Part shown: positions 51,744 through 62,024 of the stretch, piece by piece
Numbering within the stretch: the first letter of the stretch is position 1
Layout of the letters: each line of letters starts with the position of its first letter
NCBI RefSeq assembly: GCF_008011855.1
Contig: NZ_VOUX01000033.1
Location: 558,001 to 622,000, forward strand
Length of the DNA stretch: 64,000 nucleotides
Direction: 5' to 3'
Origin: Serratia bockelmannii
Lineage (GTDB): Bacteria; Pseudomonadota; Gammaproteobacteria; Enterobacterales; Enterobacteriaceae
Position numbers and translations under genes: made by a program
The notes under the pieces: generated by a model
The model's input: only the letters and a program-made list of their open reading frames with translations
Told to the model about the DNA's origin: nothing
Database searches by the model: none

Positions 51744-52745
51744 TCAGGCCGGTTGCGAACAGCCGTTATCGCTGCGCCACTGCTTCAGGCGATGCCGCCA
51801 CAGCATGACATGCCATCCCTGCTTCAGGCCGCGCGTATTGGCGAACATCGCTCTGTCGATGCCGCGCTGATAGAACTCTTCGGTAATCTGACTCTGGGCG
51901 GCCGGATCCGGCTCACGACGGATACTGTGACAAATGCCCAACGCCTCACGGGTGATTTGCCAATGGAAAGCGGGACGAATGGCGACAGTGCCCGCATAGC
52001 GCCGGTTGAGCCGCTCCAGCATTTCGACGATTTTCATATAGTGACGCTGATACTCTACGTTCGCTTTGCCGGTGCGACGACGGTTACTGATCGACTTGTC
52101 GTGCACCCGTTGCCGGTACAGCGGCGTGCTTAAATATTTGACCCGTTTGGCATTAAACATGACTTCCGTCGTCCAGGGAATATCCTGGTGATGCAACCCC
52201 GGCTCAAAATAAAGCCGATGCTGGCGAATAAAATCGAGGCGATATATTGCCAGCCATACAACATGAATAAACTTTCGCGACTTCAATGCACGTTCGAACC
52301 ACTGAACGCCAGTGATAACGTCGGTAGTGCGTAAACGCGCCTCGGGAAAAATCGGCTGTAATTCGTCTTGGCTGGTAAAATAGCGTTCACCATTACATTG
52401 CATCACGTCTAATTGGTGTCGTTCTGCCTGTTCCAACAGCGTGGAATACATCTCGGGCGCCAATAAATCGTCGGCGTCCGGAAACGCCACATATTTACCT
52501 CGGGCAACGGCGAGCCCGGCATTACGTGCATTAGAAACGCCGGCATTGGCTTGATCGATCACGCGAATATGCGGATGCACCGCCGCGTAACGGTGCGCGA
52601 TCTCTCCCGAACCGTCGGTGGAACCATCGTTGACGATGATCACCTCCAACCGTTGCTCGCGCTGGGCCAGCAGCGAGACCAGGAACGGCTCCAATAACTC
52701 CCCCGCATTGTGCATCGGGACGATGACGCTCAGCATTAACGACAT
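51744..52745 (-). CDS. waaH: GT2 glycosyltransferase, WaaH/YibD-like
   Basis: A 333-residue family 2 glycosyltransferase with an N-terminal GT-A domain ([17 protein letters not shown], and the DXD motif FPDADD). The C-terminal half matches E. coli WaaH/YibD strongly ([39 protein letters not shown]). WaaH adds glucuronic acid to the LPS inner-core heptose under phosphate starvation. The donor and acceptor in this organism are unknown, as is PhoB control. It is an orphan here, far from a waa cluster. Confidence 0.85.
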   Translation of the reverse strand: MSLMLSVIVPMHNAGELLEPFLVSLLAQREQRLEVIIVNDGSTDGSGEIAHRYAAVHPHIRVIDQANAGVSNARNAGLAVARGKYVAFPDADDLLAPEMYSTLLEQAERHQLDVMQCNGERYFTSQDELQPIFPEARLRTTDVITGVQWFERALKSRKFIHVVWLAIYRLDFIRQHRLYFEPGLHHQDIPWTTEVMFNAKRVKYLSTPLYRQRVHDKSISNRRRTGKANVEYQRHYMKIVEMLERLNRRYAGTVAIRPAFHWQITREALGICHSIRREPDPAAQSQITEEFYQRGIDRAMFANTRGLKQGWHVMLWRHRLKQWRSDNGCSQPA

Positions 52746-53270
52746 AGGTAGCTCTTCACTAATAATGTAACAAAATGATAATTTTATTTTTTTAAAAAAT
52801 AGAAACCGCTTCAGCGCACGAGCGAAATAAAACGCGAACCTTCACATTTCCGCCGCAGGCTAAATAAGATTAATCTTGTTTGTCTTTTCATGCTTTCGAC
52901 AAGAAAAGCGTTCCACAACAAGGGATAACTTTCACAAGACGGCCACCATGAAAAAACACAGGCAAAACCGTTTCGCATCGCCAGCTTAATAACAGCAAGC
53001 AACAATAAAAGTATGAAATTAACGAACCTTTTTTATATTTCTCGGGTCTTGCGCCCTCGATGAATAAACGTCCAGTGCATTTGACGTTAAATTTTTAACA
53101 TATCGAAGTATAATCAATGGCGCAAAAAATGCCTTATCTCAGGTTTATTGAACTGCCGTTTATGTGAACTGTGCTCCATGTCGCGCGTGGCAAAACATGC
53201 ATGACGTGACCGTCTATGGCACACTAGCCGCCAGATATCGCCGTCCTCACAGCCAGGTTTATTGACGTTC
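52746..53270. other. AT-rich intergenic region between waaH-like gene and pabB
   Basis: 525 bp that is AT-rich near the waaH-like start and around 53010-53120. It must hold promoters for both divergent genes. No convincing ORF or named operator is seen; a weak Pho-box-like string near the waaH start was not accepted. Confidence 0.4.
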
Positions 53271-54644
53271 ATGAGCGTAACCGCCCCAAACATAAAATCT
53301 TTGCCCTACAGCCGCAGTGCCCTGATGACGCTTTTCGCCCCGATTTCAACCCACCCGTGGGCGATGCTGCTGCATTCGGGCTTCGCCGACCATTCGCATA
53401 ACCGCTTCGACATCCTGGTCGCGCAGCCGTGCGTTACGCTCACCACCCAGGGCGCCAGCACGAAAATAGAAAGTGACGGCGTCACTATCCAGTCAAAGGA
53501 AGATCCATTCTCCCTGCTGCAGCAACACCTGGTGGCGCAAGGTTGGCAACCGGCGTTTAACCCGGATCTGCCATTTCAGGGCGGCGCACTGGGGCTGTTC
53601 GGCTACGATCTCGGGCGGCGGGTGGAAAGCTTGCCGCAGTTGGCCGCAGCCGACCTCGCCTTGCCGGACATGGCGGTGGGCATTTATGACTGGGCGCTGA
53701 TCGCCGATCACCGTCTGCAAACCCTGACGCTGCTCAGCTATGGCGACGTGGAACAGCGCTGGTGCTGGCTCAATAGCCAAACCGCGCCGACAGAACGCCC
53801 TTTCACGCTGCTGAGCGACTGGCGCGCCAATATGAGCCGGCGGCAATACGGCGAGAAATTCCAACGTATTCAGCGCTACCTGCGCAGCGGTGACTGTTAC
53901 CAAATTAATCTGGCGCAACGGTTCTCCGCCGACTATCAGGGAGATGAGTGGCAGGCTTTCTGTCGATTGAGCGCCTGCAACCGCGCGCCGTTCTCGGCCT
54001 TCCTGCGCCTGCCGCACAACAGCGTACTGAGCGTCTCTCCCGAGCGCTTCCTGTGGCTGGAGCAGCAGCGCATCCAAACCCGCCCGATCAAGGGCACGCT
54101 GCCGCGGCTGGCGGACGCGGAACAGGACGCCGTTCAGGCTCGCCGTTTGGCCGATTCCCCCAAGGATCGCGCTGAAAATCTGATGATCGTCGATCTGCTG
54201 CGCAACGATATCGGCCGCGTCGCCCAGCCTGGCAGCGTACGGGTGCCGGAACTGTTTGCCGTGGAGCCGTTTCCCGCCGTGCATCACCTGGTGAGCACTA
54301 TCACCGCAACCCTGCCGGAACAGACCTCGGCGGCCGAACTGCTGCGCGCCTGCTTCCCCGGCGGCTCGATCACCGGCGCGCCCAAGGTGCGGGCGATGGA
54401 AATCATCGAAGAGCTGGAGCCGCAGCGCCGCAATGCCTATTGCGGCAGTATCGGTTACCTAAGCGCCTGCGGCACCATGGACACCAATATCACCATCCGC
54501 ACGCTCGTCACCGAAAACGGCCGCATCCACTGCTCCGCCGGTGGCGGCATCGTGGCGGACAGCCAGGAGCAGGCGGAATACCAGGAGACCTTCGACAAGG
54601 TTGTCCGTATTCTGCCGCAGCTTGGGGAGTGCGCCCTGTCGTGA
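53271..54644 (+). CDS. pabB: Aminodeoxychorismate synthase component I
   Basis: Converts chorismate to 4-amino-4-deoxychorismate with PabA, for folate. The 457-residue protein has the chorismate-binding fold (IKGTLPR, FPGGSITGAPK, GSIGY) and the N-terminal LPFQGGALGLFGYDLGRR segment. ATG 53271 was chosen; an in-frame TTG at 53262 is nearer to an AGG motif and cannot be excluded. Its stop overlaps the nudL GTG start. Confidence 0.96.
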   Translation: MSVTAPNIKSLPYSRSALMTLFAPISTHPWAMLLHSGFADHSHNRFDILVAQPCVTLTTQGASTKIESDGVTIQSKEDPFSLLQQHLVAQGWQPAFNPDLPFQGGALGLFGYDLGRRVESLPQLAAADLALPDMAVGIYDWALIADHRLQTLTLLSYGDVEQRWCWLNSQTAPTERPFTLLSDWRANMSRRQYGEKFQRIQRYLRSGDCYQINLAQRFSADYQGDEWQAFCRLSACNRAPFSAFLRLPHNSVLSVSPERFLWLEQQRIQTRPIKGTLPRLADAEQDAVQARRLADSPKDRAENLMIVDLLRNDIGRVAQPGSVRVPELFAVEPFPAVHHLVSTITATLPEQTSAAELLRACFPGGSITGAPKVRAMEIIEELEPQRRNAYCGSIGYLSACGTMDTNITIRTLVTENGRIHCSAGGGIVADSQEQAEYQETFDKVVRILPQLGECALS

Positions 54645-55219
54645 TCCCATCGAACACACCAGCCTCACTGCACGCCTTTATCAGCCGTTTTCAACTGCAG
54701 CTGCCCCAGGCGGCGCAGATCTCGCACAATGTGCGCCCGGCGGCGGTGCTGATCCCGATCGTCTGCCGTGCTGAGCCCACCCTGCTATTGACCCGCCGTG
54801 CCGATTCGCTGCGCAAACATGCCGGCCAGGTGGCCTTCCCCGGCGGCAAAACCGATGCCGAAGACGGGTCGGCGATCGTCACGGCGCTGCGAGAAGCGCA
54901 GGAAGAAGTGGCGATACCACCGCAGGCGGTGACCGTCCTCGGCCAAATGGCGCCGCTCGACAGCAGCACCGGATTTCAGGTCACGCCCATCGTCGGCCTG
55001 GTCTCGCCGGATGTGCAGTTCCACGCCAATGAGGGTGAAGTGGCGGACGTGTTCGAGGTGCCCTTGAGGGAAGCGCTGACCCTGTCACGTTACTATCCGC
55101 TGGATATTCATCGCGCCGGCCATACGCACCGCATTTACCTCTCCTGGTATCACAGCCAGTTTATCTGGGGGCTGACCGCAGCCATCATTCGGCGTCTGGC
55201 GCAGCAGGTCAGTATTTAG
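54641..55219 (+). CDS. nudL: Nudix hydrolase NudL (CoA pyrophosphatase-like)
   Basis: A 192-residue protein, same length as E. coli NudL/YeaB. The Nudix box runs from GGKTDAEDG to REAQEEV, and the CoA-family UPF0035 segment precedes it (LLTRRADSLRKHAGQVAFPGG region). GTG at 54641 overlaps the pabB stop (GTGA), implying coupling. It probably hydrolyses CoA or related nucleotides; activity is inferred from family. Confidence 0.94.
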   Translation: MIPSNTPASLHAFISRFQLQLPQAAQISHNVRPAAVLIPIVCRAEPTLLLTRRADSLRKHAGQVAFPGGKTDAEDGSAIVTALREAQEEVAIPPQAVTVLGQMAPLDSSTGFQVTPIVGLVSPDVQFHANEGEVADVFEVPLREALTLSRYYPLDIHRAGHTHRIYLSWYHSQFIWGLTAAIIRRLAQQVSI

Positions 55220-55665
55220 CCCATATTACGTGATCTGACTCGCAATCTGGCATGGCCGACGGCCTCCGCTGCCGGTAAAGCGATCGAAATCACTTCATTT
55301 GAACGCTTTTTCAACTACCGTTCCGGTCGAATGGTTTTAAAAAAACTGTAAACCCTCTCTTAAACCTTACGAAATACCTGTAAAATACCACCGTCCGAGA
55401 TAAACCACTGTAGAAACAGGGATTAAGCCGGCGGCGTTCAGCACGGAAAGCGGGCGCGATTACCGCTAATGGAGCTTGGGCGAAAGCGGATACCTCGCAT
55501 AAGGGTTCGCCCCGGGTAATCAGTAAAAAAAGCGACACCACGGATTATTTAATTTCATGCGAAAAAGGCAGCCGAACCCGCACGGCCCTTTTACAATATC
55601 GCTGTTCCCTGCGCGGTTTTTAACCGCCGCAGCCATAACAATACGTCTCTTTAAGGAGTTTTAGC
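55220..55665 (+). other. Long leader/promoter region of sdaA
   Basis: 446 bp without a credible gene. TAAAAT at about 55371 could be a -10 box, which would leave a GC-rich leader of nearly 290 nt (55385-55550 especially) before sdaA. I could not match it to a known riboswitch. Confidence 0.4.
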
Positions 55666-57030
55666 GTGATTAGCGTTTTCGACATGTTTAAGATCGGCAT
55701 CGGCCCGTCCAGCTCTCATACGGTTGGACCGATGAAAGCCGGCAAACAGTTTGTCGACGATCTGGTAAATAAAGGCCTGATGCCTTCTATCACGCGTGTT
55801 GCCGTAGACGTTTACGGCTCACTCTCATTGACCGGTAAAGGTCACCATACCGATATCGCCATCATTCTCGGCCTGGCCGGTAACATGCCGGACACCGTCG
55901 ATATCGATAGCATTCCTGGCTTTATTCGCGATGTAGAACAACGTCAACGCCTGATGCTGGCCAACGGCCTGCATGAAGTCGATTTCCCACGCGACGGCGG
56001 CATGGTCTTCCGCAGCGACAACCTGCCGCTGCACGAGAACGGCATGCAAATCCACGCCTTCGCCAGCGATAAAGAAGTGTACAGCAAGACCTATTACTCC
56101 ATCGGCGGCGGTTTCATCGTCGACGAGGAGAACTTCGGTAAGGACGCCGAGCAAGAGCTGCAAATGCCTTATCCATTCAACTCCGCGCGCGAAATGCTCG
56201 ACCACTGCCGCGAGACCGGGCTGTCACTGTCCGGCATGGTGATGCAGAACGAACTGGCGCTGCACAGCAAGCAAGAGATCGACACCTACTTCGGCAACGT
56301 CTGGCAAACCATGCGTGCCTGTATCGATCGCGGTCTGAACACCGAAGGCGTGCTGCCGGGGCCGCTGCGCGTACCGCGCCGTGCTTCCGCGTTGCGCCGC
56401 ATGCTGGTGGCGTCGGACAAACTGTCCAACGATCCGATGAACGTGATCGACTGGGTCAACATGTTCGCACTGGCGGTTAACGAAGAAAACGCCGCCGGCG
56501 GCCGCGTCGTCACCGCGCCGACCAACGGTGCCTGCGGCATCGTGCCTGCGGTGCTGGCTTACTACGATCACTTTATCGAGTCCGTCAGCCCGGATATCTA
56601 CATCCGTTACTTTATGGCAGCGGGCGCCATCGGCGCGTTGTACAAGATGAACGCGTCCATTTCCGGCGCCGAAGTCGGCTGTCAGGGCGAAGTCGGCGTG
56701 GCCTGCTCCATGGCGGCCGCCGGCCTGGCTGAACTGCTGGGCGGCAGCCCTGAGCAGGTCTGTGTGGCGGCGGAAATCGGCATGGAACACAACCTGGGGC
56801 TGACCTGTGACCCGGTCGCCGGCCAGGTACAGGTGCCGTGCATCGAGCGCAACGCCATCGCCTCGGTCAAGGCGATCAACGCCGCCCGCATGGCTCTGCG
56901 CCGCACCAGCGAACCGCGCGTTTCGCTGGATAAGGTGATCGAGACCATGTACGAAACCGGCAAAGACATGAACGCCAAATACCGAGAAACATCACGCGGT
57001 GGCCTGGCAATCAAGGTGCAATGCGACTGA
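55666..57030 (+). CDS. sdaA: L-serine ammonia-lyase (iron-sulfur type)
   Basis: Deaminates L-serine to pyruvate and ammonia using a 4Fe-4S cluster. The 454 residues equal E. coli SdaA. Cysteines C339, C381 and C392 have the spacing (42 and 11) of the cluster ligands known from Legionella serine dehydratase. The N-terminal catalytic motif [12 protein letters not shown] is intact. The start is GTG at 55666, after TAAGGAGTTTTAGC. Monocistronic with a strong terminator. Confidence 0.97.
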   Translation: MISVFDMFKIGIGPSSSHTVGPMKAGKQFVDDLVNKGLMPSITRVAVDVYGSLSLTGKGHHTDIAIILGLAGNMPDTVDIDSIPGFIRDVEQRQRLMLANGLHEVDFPRDGGMVFRSDNLPLHENGMQIHAFASDKEVYSKTYYSIGGGFIVDEENFGKDAEQELQMPYPFNSAREMLDHCRETGLSLSGMVMQNELALHSKQEIDTYFGNVWQTMRACIDRGLNTEGVLPGPLRVPRRASALRRMLVASDKLSNDPMNVIDWVNMFALAVNEENAAGGRVVTAPTNGACGIVPAVLAYYDHFIESVSPDIYIRYFMAAGAIGALYKMNASISGAEVGCQGEVGVACSMAAAGLAELLGGSPEQVCVAAEIGMEHNLGLTCDPVAGQVQVPCIERNAIASVKAINAARMALRRTSEPRVSLDKVIETMYETGKDMNAKYRETSRGGLAIKVQCD

Positions 57031-57037
57031 CAGACAA

Positions 57038-57061
57038 CCCCGCCGCCCGGCGGGGTTTTTT
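57038..57061 (+). terminator. Terminator of sdaA
   Basis: CCCCGCCG/CGGCGGGG with a CC loop and T6 run, 8 nt after the sdaA stop. Confidence 0.9.
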
Positions 57062-57298
57062 ATGGGCAATCAATTCATTGACCGTTTTTAGTGACAATGT
57101 CACCAGAAAATATCCTGCATTTTTCTCATCGATCCAGCGGTTAGCCTGCAAATTGACCTTCTGTTTTGCCAAATCGAAATAATTTACTGAGTTACCATCA
57201 ATCTTGTATAACCTCAGGCTAGAATTAGCCGAGCGCAACTTAAGGAGCTGTGGCCTGACTGTGACTCGGAGCTGGATTACCGAACAAGGATTTACCGG

Positions 57299-58885
57299 AT
57301 GTTGATGACCCACCTCGCCGCGTCCCAATATCGTTACTACCGTTGGCTGCTGGCCGGAGCGGTGGGCGTGGCTATTCTGTTGGTATCGCTGTATACCCGT
57401 TACTATCAAGAGGTCAAAAGCATCGAGCAGAGCCAGCAAACGTTGGCCACCCGCACCGTCGGCAAAATTGACCAGCTGTTGTCCCCCGCGCAGCTGCAGG
57501 CGGAACGCAGTATGGACATGCTGGAACAACCCTGCGAGAACGTCTCATCGACCCTGCGCTTTCGCGCCGCGCAAAATCAGGCGCTGCGCGCCATGCTGCT
57601 GGTAAAAAATGGCATCATCTACTGCTCCAGTCTGTTTGGCGCCCGACATTATCAGTTGGCTGCAGTGCTGCCGATTTTCGTCAACAGCAACGTCAGGCTG
57701 GCGCTGCGCCCTTCGTTGGCGGTGAGCAAAGGACTGCCCACGTTGGTGATGTGGACACCCTCCCCCGGCGATAGAAGCAGCGGCGTGCTGCACGTCTTCA
57801 ATATCGAGCTGTTATCGAACTTTTTACTCGAACCCCAGGAGCCTTATGTTCAGCGCATGGTGCTGAACGTAGCCGACAGCAGCCTGGAATACGGGCGCCG
57901 CGAAATCCTGCGCCGCGACACCCTGACCAACGATCTGCGTTACACCGCCGGTTCCGAGCGTTACCCCTTCTCGATTTCGCTGTTCGGCCCGCAGGTCGGC
58001 ATGTTGGCGTTTTCCGCACTGCCGCGCCATATCCCGCTGGCGCTGCTGATCAGCCTGCTGGCGGCCTATGTGGTCTACCTGCTCACCGCTAACCGCATGA
58101 GCCTGTCTTACCACATTGGCCATGCCATTACCCATCGGGAGTTCCGCGTTTACTGCCAACCGATCATTCACAGCGATACCGGGCGCTGTGCCGGCGTCGA
58201 GATGCTGCTGCGTTGGAAAAAGAAGCGGCAGGGGTGGATCTCGCCAGACGTGTTTATTCCGTTGGCCGAGCAGCATGACCTCATCATTCCGCTCACTCGC
58301 TATCTGATGAACACCGTGACGGAAAATCTGCAGCTGTTCCCGCCACGACCGTCCTTCTACATCAGCATTAACGTTGCTGCCGAGCATTTTAAAACGCTCA
58401 ACATCATCGACGATATCCGCCAGATTTGGCTGCCGGCACATCCGATGCCCTCATTGATGCTGGAGCTGACCGAACGCACCGCGCTGTCGGCGATCCAGTA
58501 TGACCAGATTCGCACGCTGAAAGACATGGGGATCATGCTGGCCATCGACGATTTCGGCACCGGCCACAGCTCGCTGAGCTACCTGAAAAACCTCAGCCCG
58601 GACGTGTTGAAGATCGACCGCGGGTTTACCGCGGCCATCGGCACCGACGCGGTCAACGCCACAGTGACCGACACCATCATTACGCTGGCGCAGAGGCTGA
58701 AGCTAAAACTGGTGGCAGAGGGGGTCGAAACGGAGGAACAGGCCGACTATCTGCGCTCACGCGAGGTCAATGCCCTGCAGGGGTATTATTTCGCCAAGCC
58801 GATGCCGATCCACGTTTTCCCGCTGTGGTTGCAACAGTACGAATCGCGCGTCAGGAAAGCGGAAGAGGATCCGCCGGAGGCCTGA
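57299..58885 (+). CDS. pdeD: CSS-motif c-di-GMP phosphodiesterase PdeD
   Basis: A 528-residue inner-membrane EAL protein. A transmembrane helix (about 17-32), a periplasmic CSS domain with C79 and the C109-S-S motif, a second helix (about 247-264), then a cytoplasmic EAL domain. Signature residues are VEMLLRW (EAL as EML), SINVAAEHF, ELTER, DDFGTGHSS, KIDRGF and VAEGVET, so catalysis is expected. CSS-EAL proteins are redox-regulated by DsbA/DsbB. ATG 57299 follows AAGGAT. It lies between sdaA and yoaE, as in E. coli. Confidence 0.94.
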   Translation: MLMTHLAASQYRYYRWLLAGAVGVAILLVSLYTRYYQEVKSIEQSQQTLATRTVGKIDQLLSPAQLQAERSMDMLEQPCENVSSTLRFRAAQNQALRAMLLVKNGIIYCSSLFGARHYQLAAVLPIFVNSNVRLALRPSLAVSKGLPTLVMWTPSPGDRSSGVLHVFNIELLSNFLLEPQEPYVQRMVLNVADSSLEYGRREILRRDTLTNDLRYTAGSERYPFSISLFGPQVGMLAFSALPRHIPLALLISLLAAYVVYLLTANRMSLSYHIGHAITHREFRVYCQPIIHSDTGRCAGVEMLLRWKKKRQGWISPDVFIPLAEQHDLIIPLTRYLMNTVTENLQLFPPRPSFYISINVAAEHFKTLNIIDDIRQIWLPAHPMPSLMLELTERTALSAIQYDQIRTLKDMGIMLAIDDFGTGHSSLSYLKNLSPDVLKIDRGFTAAIGTDAVNATVTDTIITLAQRLKLKLVAEGVETEEQADYLRSREVNALQGYYFAKPMPIHVFPLWLQQYESRVRKAEEDPPEA

Positions 58886-58901
58886 GCCCCCGGCGGGAGG
58901 G

Positions 58902-60446
58902 TTACGACTGCGTCGGCTCGTCAAAGACAACGCGGGTAACACGCACCAATTCGATGCGATAGTCGGAGACCTCGACGATATCGAAACGCAGGTGGTTCAG
59001 TTCAATGGTGTCCCCCACCACCGGCATCTGGCCGTAGTGAGCCAACAGCAGCCCCGCCAGGGTGGCGTAGTCTGCGGTTGGGCTGACCAGGTCATCGCAG
59101 GCCAGCGCCTGTTCCAGCGAGTGCAAATCGGTTCCCCCCTTCACCAGCCAGCCGTCGCCTTCCGCCACGATATCCGGCGTTTCATCCTCGTCCGGGAACT
59201 CACCGGCAATCGCTTCCAGCACGTCCAGCGGCGTCACCAGCCCCTGCACAACGCCAAATTCATTGGTGACCACCACCAGACGCCCTTTGGCACGGCGCAG
59301 CACCGCCAGCAGTTTGATGACGTCCATGGTTTCCGGCACCACGATGGGCTGCGTGCGGGCGGCAAACTCGGCGATATCTTCCCCTTGCTCCAGCGCCACC
59401 AGCAGATCCTTGGCCCGTACCACGCCGACGATCTCATCCACCGAATCACGACACACCGGGAACAGGCTGTGCGGCGTATCCAGCAACTGGGCGCGCACCT
59501 CCTCGCGGGAGCGCTCGCAGTCGACCCAGGAGATGTCCGTGCGAGGCGTCATCACACTGCGTAATGAACGCGAGGCGAGCGTCAACACGCCGCTGATCAT
59601 ATAACGCTCTTCCGCCGCAAAGGTTTCATCCCTCGGCAAAGCGACCTCATCGTCCGACTGCTGCGCGCGCTGCTGCCCCATCAGGCGCATGATCGCTTCC
59701 GCGGTGCGCTCGCGCATCGGCCGACGCGCTTGATGCTTGATGAAGTTGCGACGCGCGATCTGGTTGAACAATTCAATCAGGATCGAGAAGCCGATCGCGG
59801 CGTACAGATAGCCTTTCGGAATATGCAAACCGAAGCCTTCGGCGATCAGGCTCAGGCCGATCATCAACAGGAAGCTCAGGCACAGCACCACGATGGTCGG
59901 GTGCGCATTGACGAAGTTGGTCAATGGCTTGGATGCCAACAGCATCACCGCCATCGCGATCACCACCGCCGCCATCATTACCGGCAGATCGTTCACCATG
60001 CCTACGGCGGTAATCACCGCATCAAGCGAAAACACCGCGTCCAGGATCACGATTTGCACCACCACCGCCCAGAACTTGGCATAACCGCGGTTGGCGCCAT
60101 CCTGGTGCGTCTGCCCTTCCAACCGCTCATGCAGCTCCATGGTGGCCTTGAACAGCAGGAATACCCCGCCGAACAGCAGGATAAGATCGCGGCCAGAGAA
60201 GCTGAAATCGCCGACGCTGAACAGCGGTGTGGTCAGGGTTACCATCCAGGAGATCACCGACAGCAGGCCCAAACGCATCAGCAACGCCAGCGACAGGCCG
60301 ATAACGCGCGCCTTATCGCGCTGCTTCGGCGGCAATTTGTCGGCCAAAATGGCGATGAACACCAGGTTGTCGATGCCCAGCACGATTTCCAGCACCACCA
60401 GCGTAAGCAACCCCGCCCAAATAGAGGGGTCCATTAAAAATTCCAT
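58902..60446 (-). CDS. yoaE: TerC-type membrane protein with CBS and CorC domains (YoaE)
   Basis: A 514-residue protein (E. coli YoaE has 518): an N-terminal TerC domain of about seven helices with the acidic LEIVLGIDN and DAVFSLDAV motifs, then a CBS pair (SVMTPRTDI to [11 protein letters not shown]) and a C-terminal CorC/HlyC transporter-associated domain. TerC proteins are implicated in metal (Mn) handling and insertion of secreted metalloproteins. It is convergent with pdeD and divergent from manX. An overlapping leader ORF is noted separately. Confidence 0.95.
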   Translation of the reverse strand: MEFLMDPSIWAGLLTLVVLEIVLGIDNLVFIAILADKLPPKQRDKARVIGLSLALLMRLGLLSVISWMVTLTTPLFSVGDFSFSGRDLILLFGGVFLLFKATMELHERLEGQTHQDGANRGYAKFWAVVVQIVILDAVFSLDAVITAVGMVNDLPVMMAAVVIAMAVMLLASKPLTNFVNAHPTIVVLCLSFLLMIGLSLIAEGFGLHIPKGYLYAAIGFSILIELFNQIARRNFIKHQARRPMRERTAEAIMRLMGQQRAQQSDDEVALPRDETFAAEERYMISGVLTLASRSLRSVMTPRTDISWVDCERSREEVRAQLLDTPHSLFPVCRDSVDEIVGVVRAKDLLVALEQGEDIAEFAARTQPIVVPETMDVIKLLAVLRRAKGRLVVVTNEFGVVQGLVTPLDVLEAIAGEFPDEDETPDIVAEGDGWLVKGGTDLHSLEQALACDDLVSPTADYATLAGLLLAHYGQMPVVGDTIELNHLRFDIVEVSDYRIELVRVTRVVFDEPTQS

Positions 60447-60664
60447 ATCAGACTCCAGAAAAAAGTGGGAATGAGCGCTCGCCGCTCAGACGTGACGATG
60501 CCGCCGCTGCATGGGCGCAGTCGACAATAGCAAGGTGACGGGATGGGGTTACCGGGAGATGGCCGAAGGGCCGAACAGCATATACAACGCCAGCAGGTGG
60601 CGGGTGAAACCTGGAAAAACAGTAACTTCGGTGACAGTCCATAGGGAGGGCTGAGGCCCTTCAC
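60434..60664 (-). other. Candidate leader ORF overlapping the yoaE start
   Basis: A 76-codon frame (GTG 60664, with AAGGA abutting it) has its TAA inside codon 4 of yoaE. In another frame a 64-codon ORF (ATG 60642) ends in TGA one nucleotide before the yoaE ATG. Either could couple translation to yoaE. I recall reports of a leader ORF (yoaL) upstream of E. coli yoaE but cannot confirm homology. Coding capacity is unproven. Confidence 0.35.
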
Positions 60665-61008
60665 TCCTTAGTGATGAAAGAAGGAATTACTGTATCAGGA
60701 TTTTTCTGGGGGACAAAGCGGCTTTTTCAACGGCGGTTTAGGGTGGCGCCACACCATATCGTCTGCGACAGCTAAGATTTGTCCGAGCATTCAATAGCGG
60801 AGCAGCGTCACAAAAAATATTTTTTCACTCACTAAAATAAATCTCGCGTTCGTGAAGTATCACGCACAGGCATTTGAAACTGCGTGAGAAATGTTAGGCG
60901 TGCGTTTCTTTTTTTCTACCATAATGTATCTGAACCGCGGAAGTGACTGCCAAGACGGCGCGGAGAAACGACACACACCGCGTCTGGAGTTCAACGAGGA
61001 GGTAGCGA
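60447..61008. other. yoaE-manX intergenic region
   Basis: 562 bp between divergent genes. The half next to yoaE carries two open frames on the minus strand that run up to its start (60448-60642 and 60434-60664). The half next to manX (60700-61000) is AT-richer and should contain the manXYZ promoter with Mlc/NagC and CRP control by analogy with E. coli. Candidate operators there (around 60845-60880) are too imperfect to call. Confidence 0.45.
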
Positions 61009-61968
61009 GTGGCAATAGCTATTATCATCGGCACACACGGGGCTGCAGCGGAACAACTGCTGAAAACGGCGGAGATGTTATTGGGCGAGCAGGACAACGT
61101 CGCCTTTATAGACTTCGTTCCCGGTGAGAATGCCGAAACGTTAATCGTCAAGTACAACGAAAAAATCAGTGGGTTGGATACCAGCGGCGGCGTGCTGTTC
61201 CTGGTGGATACCTGGGGCGGCAGCCCGTTCAACGCCGCCAGCCGCATTGCGGTCGACAAAGAAAACTATGAGGTCGTCACCGGGGTCAACATCCCGATGC
61301 TGGTGGAAACCTTCATGGCGCGGGACGACAACCCCGCTTTCGATGAACTGGTGGCGCTGGCGTTGGAAACCGGCCGTGAAGGCGTGAAAGCGCTGAAAAA
61401 ACCGCAGGAAGAACCCGCAAAACCCGCAGCACCCGTCGCCAAAGCCGCTGCCCCTCAGGCGCCGCTGGGGCCGAACGACCACATGAAAATCGGCCTGGCG
61501 CGCATCGATGATCGCTTAATCCACGGCCAGGTTGCTACCCGCTGGACCAAAGAGACCAACGTCAGCCGCATTATCGTCGTCAGCGATGAAGTCGCCGCCG
61601 ACCATGTGCGCAAGACCCTGCTGACCCAGGTTGCCCCGCCGGGCGTCACCGCCCACGTGGTGGACGTGGCGAAGGCCATCCGCGTCTGGAACAACCCGAA
61701 ATACGCCAACGATCGCGTGATGCTGTTATTCACCAACCCGACCGACGTCTGGCGTTTGGTGGAAGGCGGCGTGGAGATTACATCCGTCAATATCGGCGGC
61801 ATGGCGTTCCGCCAGGGGAAAACCCAGGTGAACAACGCCGTTTCCGTCGATGAAAAAGATATCGAAGCGTTTAAGAAACTGAACGATCGCGGTATCGAGC
61901 TGGAGGTGCGTAAGGTCTCGTCCGACAGCCGGCTAAAAATGATGGACCTGATTAACAAACTCAGTTAG
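61009..61968 (+). CDS. manX: Mannose PTS EIIAB component
   Basis: The phosphotransfer subunit of the mannose/glucose/glucosamine PTS. The 319-residue protein has an IIA domain (1-130, phospho-His H10 in IGTHG), an Ala/Pro/Lys-rich hinge (about 131-155) and an IIB domain (phospho-His H172 in DRLIHGQVATRW). The start is GTG at 61009, behind ACGAGGAGGTAGCGA. First gene of manXYZ; manY follows after 56 nt. Confidence 0.97.
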   Translation: MAIAIIIGTHGAAAEQLLKTAEMLLGEQDNVAFIDFVPGENAETLIVKYNEKISGLDTSGGVLFLVDTWGGSPFNAASRIAVDKENYEVVTGVNIPMLVETFMARDDNPAFDELVALALETGREGVKALKKPQEEPAKPAAPVAKAAAPQAPLGPNDHMKIGLARIDDRLIHGQVATRWTKETNVSRIIVVSDEVAADHVRKTLLTQVAPPGVTAHVVDVAKAIRVWNNPKYANDRVMLLFTNPTDVWRLVEGGVEITSVNIGGMAFRQGKTQVNNAVSVDEKDIEAFKKLNDRGIELEVRKVSSDSRLKMMDLINKLS

Positions 61969-62024
61969 TGGCGCCAGCCGCTAATTATTTTACTCAGAGC
62001 TTTTTTGGTCATAGGAGAAGTGCA

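Noticed and set aside
52750-52790. Pho box upstream of the waaH-like gene
   Set aside because: TTATCAT-TTTG-TTACATT resembles it only in the first half; the second half matches too poorly.
52811-53005. 64-codon minus-strand ORF upstream of the waaH-like gene
   Set aside because: No good ribosome binding site, mixed composition and no pattern suggesting a real peptide.
55311-55541. 76-codon minus-strand ORF in the sdaA leader
   Set aside because: No ribosome binding site and it opposes the sdaA leader; looks like chance.
60447-60700. yybP-ykoY manganese riboswitch before yoaE
   Set aside because: TerC-type genes often have one, but I could not find its conserved core in this leader.
60840-60900. 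CRP and Mlc sites of manX
   Set aside because: CGTGA-AGTA-TCACG has a 4-nt instead of 6-nt spacer, and the Mlc-like string is imperfect; control is likely by analogy but the sites cannot be fixed by eye.
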